Both the position numbers and the translations under genes were made by a program. From assembly GCA_017459485.1 (NCBI GenBank), contig JAFUCW010000428.1, positions 1-7,055 of the forward strand: DNA of 7,055 bases. The letters run 5' to 3'. Of the stretch, positions 5,101-7,055 are shown in pieces. Positions within the stretch are counted from its first letter, which is position 1. Every line of letters starts with the position of its first letter. The DNA is from Eggerthellaceae bacterium (GTDB lineage Bacteria > Actinomycetota > Coriobacteriia > Coriobacteriales > Eggerthellaceae). Below the pieces are notes generated by a model. That model saw only the letters and a list, made by a program, of their open reading frames with translations, searched no databases and was not told where the DNA came from.

Positions 5101-6489
5101 CTATTCGGCCTTTTCGATACCGCAGGACTCAAAGCTGGAGAGAGCCCAGTCCTTGCCGCGCTTGGGACCGGACACCTCATGGCACGGCGTTGTGATAATG
5201 ATCAAGGCAAGCACCAAGAACGCCACCATAAACACGATGCAGAGCCAATACCCGGTAATCGCGTCGAACCCGCCTCCCAGGTCGATCAGCACGCCCAGAA
5301 TCACAGGAGAGAGGCCACCGAGCACGCCCGCCGTGGTGCAGCATGCAATTGCCGAGGAGAGTTTGTCGCGCGGAACCGATGCGCCCGCAATGCGATAAAG
5401 CACGGGGAATGCCGCATTCATGCAGAAGCCCATGAGCAGCTGAACGCCCACAAGGGCAGGAACGCCAGTCTGCACGAAGGGAAGGAGGCAGAACGTCACG
5501 GCAAGCCATGCACAAGAGATCTGCACGGTGCGTTTGGCGCCAAACTTATCCGAGAATGCACCCCAGAAGATCTGGCCTATGCCTGCAGTAAGCGTAAAAA
5601 CGACCGAGAATGCTGCAGCCGTGGAATTGTCGTAACCGCATTGATAGGTGAGGAACGGAGTAAGCCAGTAACCGAAGCCGAAGTACGCGATCATCAAGCA
5701 TGCATATACCAAAAAGCCTGCAAGCACGTTGTGGTTCTTGAGCAGCCTCAGCGTCGTCATGAACCCGCCGTCGCTTTTGCTTGCACCAGACAGGTACGCC
5801 TGATGATGGGCGTCAACCTCTTCGACGGTTAGATGGGGAGTAAGGCCCATTTGCTTCATCTTCTCGTTGTTGCGTGCAAAGCGGTTGCGGTTGGCGTACA
5901 AACAATAGATGACCCAAAACACGATCGGGATAATGGGAAGGACCAGGAACGGTATGCGCCAGTCCCCTGTTGACGAAAGGATGAACGATGCACCTAGCAC
6001 CACCAATGCCGAACCCCAGGGATAGGCAGTGTGGTGCGTGTTGATTACGAATCCCTGGTGCTCCTCAGGCCACCATTCGGCAGCCGCAGACGCTGCGTAG
6101 CTTTCGTCGGGAGCCGCGAACATAAACCGCACGATCTGGAAGATGAACAGCATGGTGATGCTCGTAACTGCGGGCAAGCCGATGAAGAACGTGAACAGCA
6201 GGTACACCGCAGCAACGATAACCTGAGATTTCCTCCGGTTCCACGCCAGCCCTTTTCGTTCGCCCCACGCAGTGATGAGCAGGGCTCCCAAACCAGCGGC
6301 AACCGTACCGGCGCTGCTCAGCAGGCCAGACATGCTAGGCGTTAGGTTAAACGCTTCGATAATCGCAGGCAGAAGCCTGTTCATCACTTCGCGCGCGCCT
6401 GCATTGAACGCGTATGTCACCCACACGAGCAGAAGCAGCACCCAGGATGTCCCCGGTGCGTGTGGAAGAAAAGAACTTTTCTTATTCAT
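5101..6489 (-). CDS. MFS transporter (organic solute, substrate unknown)
   Basis: This 462-residue inner-membrane protein has about 12 hydrophobic segments. A cytoplasmic central loop (about 200-250) is rich in Arg, Lys, Glu and His. MFS loop motifs are visible as A-W-G-E-R-K-G (74-80) and W-G-A-F-S-D-K-F-G-A-K-R (309-320). A G-D-W-R-I-P-F segment before helix 6 resembles anion:cation symporters for organic acids, but the subfamily is not certain. ATG 6489 is chosen because AAAGGG lies 6 bp upstream; another ATG at 6495 abuts that site and is unlikely. The start overlaps the end of the methyltransferase gene by 8 bp, implying co-transcription and probably translational coupling. It is not closely similar to the neighbouring OFA transporter, so the pair is not a recent duplication. 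No clear terminator follows its TAG at 5101. Confidence 0.88.
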   Translation of the reverse strand: MNKKSSFLPHAPGTSWVLLLLVWVTYAFNAGAREVMNRLLPAIIEAFNLTPSMSGLLSSAGTVAAGLGALLITAWGERKGLAWNRRKSQVIVAAVYLLFTFFIGLPAVTSITMLFIFQIVRFMFAAPDESYAASAAAEWWPEEHQGFVINTHHTAYPWGSALVVLGASFILSSTGDWRIPFLVLPIIPIVFWVIYCLYANRNRFARNNEKMKQMGLTPHLTVEEVDAHHQAYLSGASKSDGGFMTTLRLLKNHNVLAGFLVYACLMIAYFGFGYWLTPFLTYQCGYDNSTAAAFSVVFTLTAGIGQIFWGAFSDKFGAKRTVQISCAWLAVTFCLLPFVQTGVPALVGVQLLMGFCMNAAFPVLYRIAGASVPRDKLSSAIACCTTAGVLGGLSPVILGVLIDLGGGFDAITGYWLCIVFMVAFLVLALIIITTPCHEVSGPKRGKDWALSSFESCGIEKAE

Positions 6490-7055
6490 TGTCATCCCTT
6501 TCACATATGGAACCGAAGCCAGAAGGCGACTCCGGATTTGCAGAATCAAAAAATGTATGAGAAGCACACGGTTCGCGCCGCTTTTCCGCTTTTACGACAA
6601 TCCATTGCGGTAGCGCCGCCAAGCCGTTGTAGCGCCAGTCGTGTGCGTGTTGCAATTTGTCTTCGTCGTCGACCAAGTCGTCCCAGAAGGTCCCGGGCAA
6701 TGCATGCAGCTCGAGCAGTGCGGAGAGAACCAGACCGCTCGAAACGACGGAATTGACGATGTCTTGCACCCTCCAGTGGTAGGTAGCCCCCTTTGCGAAC
6801 GGGCCTGTTGCCTCGTAGGGCTTCTTCACAGCCACTTTGTCCACATAGCCCGCAAACGGGTAAATGAACGGATGCGTGTCGAACAGGAGGTACGATCCCC
6901 CAGCGACCAAAATGCGCTCGACGCCAGCGAACAAAGCACCAAGGTCAGAGACGAACGGAAGAAATCCGTTGGTGGAGACGACCACGTCGAACGATTCGTC
7001 GAGTGCTTCGGGCATGTCCATCGCATCTGCACACACATAGGCTATGTCGACGCCC
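6482..7055 (-). CDS. Class I SAM-dependent methyltransferase, 5' end outside the window
   Basis: About 190 C-terminal residues are visible and the frame is open to the window edge, so the true start and the SAM-binding glycine motif lie beyond 7055. Seen: G-V-D-I-A-Y-V-C-A-D-A-M-D-M-P, which corresponds to the strand and acidic residue contacting adenosine, followed by F-D-V-V-V-S-T-N-G-F (motif IV strand), G-G-S-Y-L-L-F-D-T-H-P-F, and an end-of-fold segment near W-I-V-V-K-A-E-K. This is the pattern of small-molecule class I methyltransferases; the substrate is unknown. After the usual end of the fold there are about 35 further hydrophilic residues that run through the ribosome-binding site of the next transporter gene. 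The stop (6482-6484) lies inside that gene, so the two are probably an operon. Confidence 0.85.
   Translation of the reverse strand, partial: GVDIAYVCADAMDMPEALDESFDVVVSTNGFLPFVSDLGALFAGVERILVAGGSYLLFDTHPFIYPFAGYVDKVAVKKPYEATGPFAKGATYHWRVQDIVNSVVSSGLVLSALLELHALPGTFWDDLVDDEDKLQHAHDWRYNGLAALPQWIVVKAEKRREPCASHTFFDSANPESPSGFGSICERDDNE

Noticed and set aside
3723..5195. 490-residue open frame on the plus strand opposite the OFA transporter
   Set aside because: Its composition (His, Arg, Glu, Asp rich, no domain) is typical of the reverse strand of a GC-rich membrane-protein gene, and the minus-strand frame is a convincing transporter.
5050..5832. 260-residue open frame on the plus strand opposite the second MFS transporter
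   Set aside because: It is an antisense shadow with no recognisable motif, and it starts inside the promoter region of the OFA transporter.

Overview
The window is about 7 kb of fairly GC-rich (mid-50s % by eye), densely coding bacterial DNA. It holds six genes and no intergenic gap longer than about 160 bp. There is no sign of phage, insertion sequence, CRISPR or RNA genes. The combination of a long 'old yellow enzyme' (OYE) reductase with Fe-S and FAD domains, an oxalate/formate-type transporter and a Crp/Fnr regulator would fit an anaerobic gut actinobacterium of the Eggerthellaceae (Coriobacteriia). That placement is inference from gene style, not from a marker gene.

Layout, left to right. 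Positions 16-90 carry a five-unit, 15-bp tandem repeat that contains the stop codon of the first gene. Positions 85-2142 (minus) encode a cytoplasmic flavin/Fe-S ene-reductase of the NADH:flavin oxidoreductase / 2,4-dienoyl-CoA reductase type. A 150-bp divergent promoter region follows, then a small UPF0303 / heme-degrading-domain-like protein at 2293-2754 (plus). A Crp/Fnr-family regulator (2801-3490, minus) converges on it. Further right, all on the minus strand, are an OFA-family MFS transporter (3651-4964), a second MFS transporter (5101-6489) and the 3' part of a SAM-dependent methyltransferase (6482 to beyond the window edge). The methyltransferase overlaps the second transporter by 8 bp, so those two are probably one operon.

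The most interesting signal is regulatory. Two CRP-like palindromes, TGTGA-N6-TCACA at 2216-2231 and TGTGA-N6-TCACG at 5049-5064, match at 12 of 16 positions. Each sits so that its centre falls at -41.5 from a plausible -10 box, the geometry of class II activation. The first is centred between the divergent reductase and UPF0303 genes and has the same geometry towards both. Its flanks form a larger dyad, CCAAAG-N15-operator-N15-CTTTGG, that gives both promoters an extended -10 TGG. The regulator encoded between the two sites carries the R-E-x3-R recognition-helix residues that E. coli CRP uses to read TGTGA, but lacks an evident cAMP-binding cassette.

The simplest reading, which is inference, is a small self-contained regulon. 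A ligand- or redox-responsive Crp-type activator would switch on an uptake or exchange transporter, a cytoplasmic ene-reductase and an accessory protein, so that the cell imports and reduces an unsaturated organic acid or similar compound. The substrate cannot be read from the sequence.
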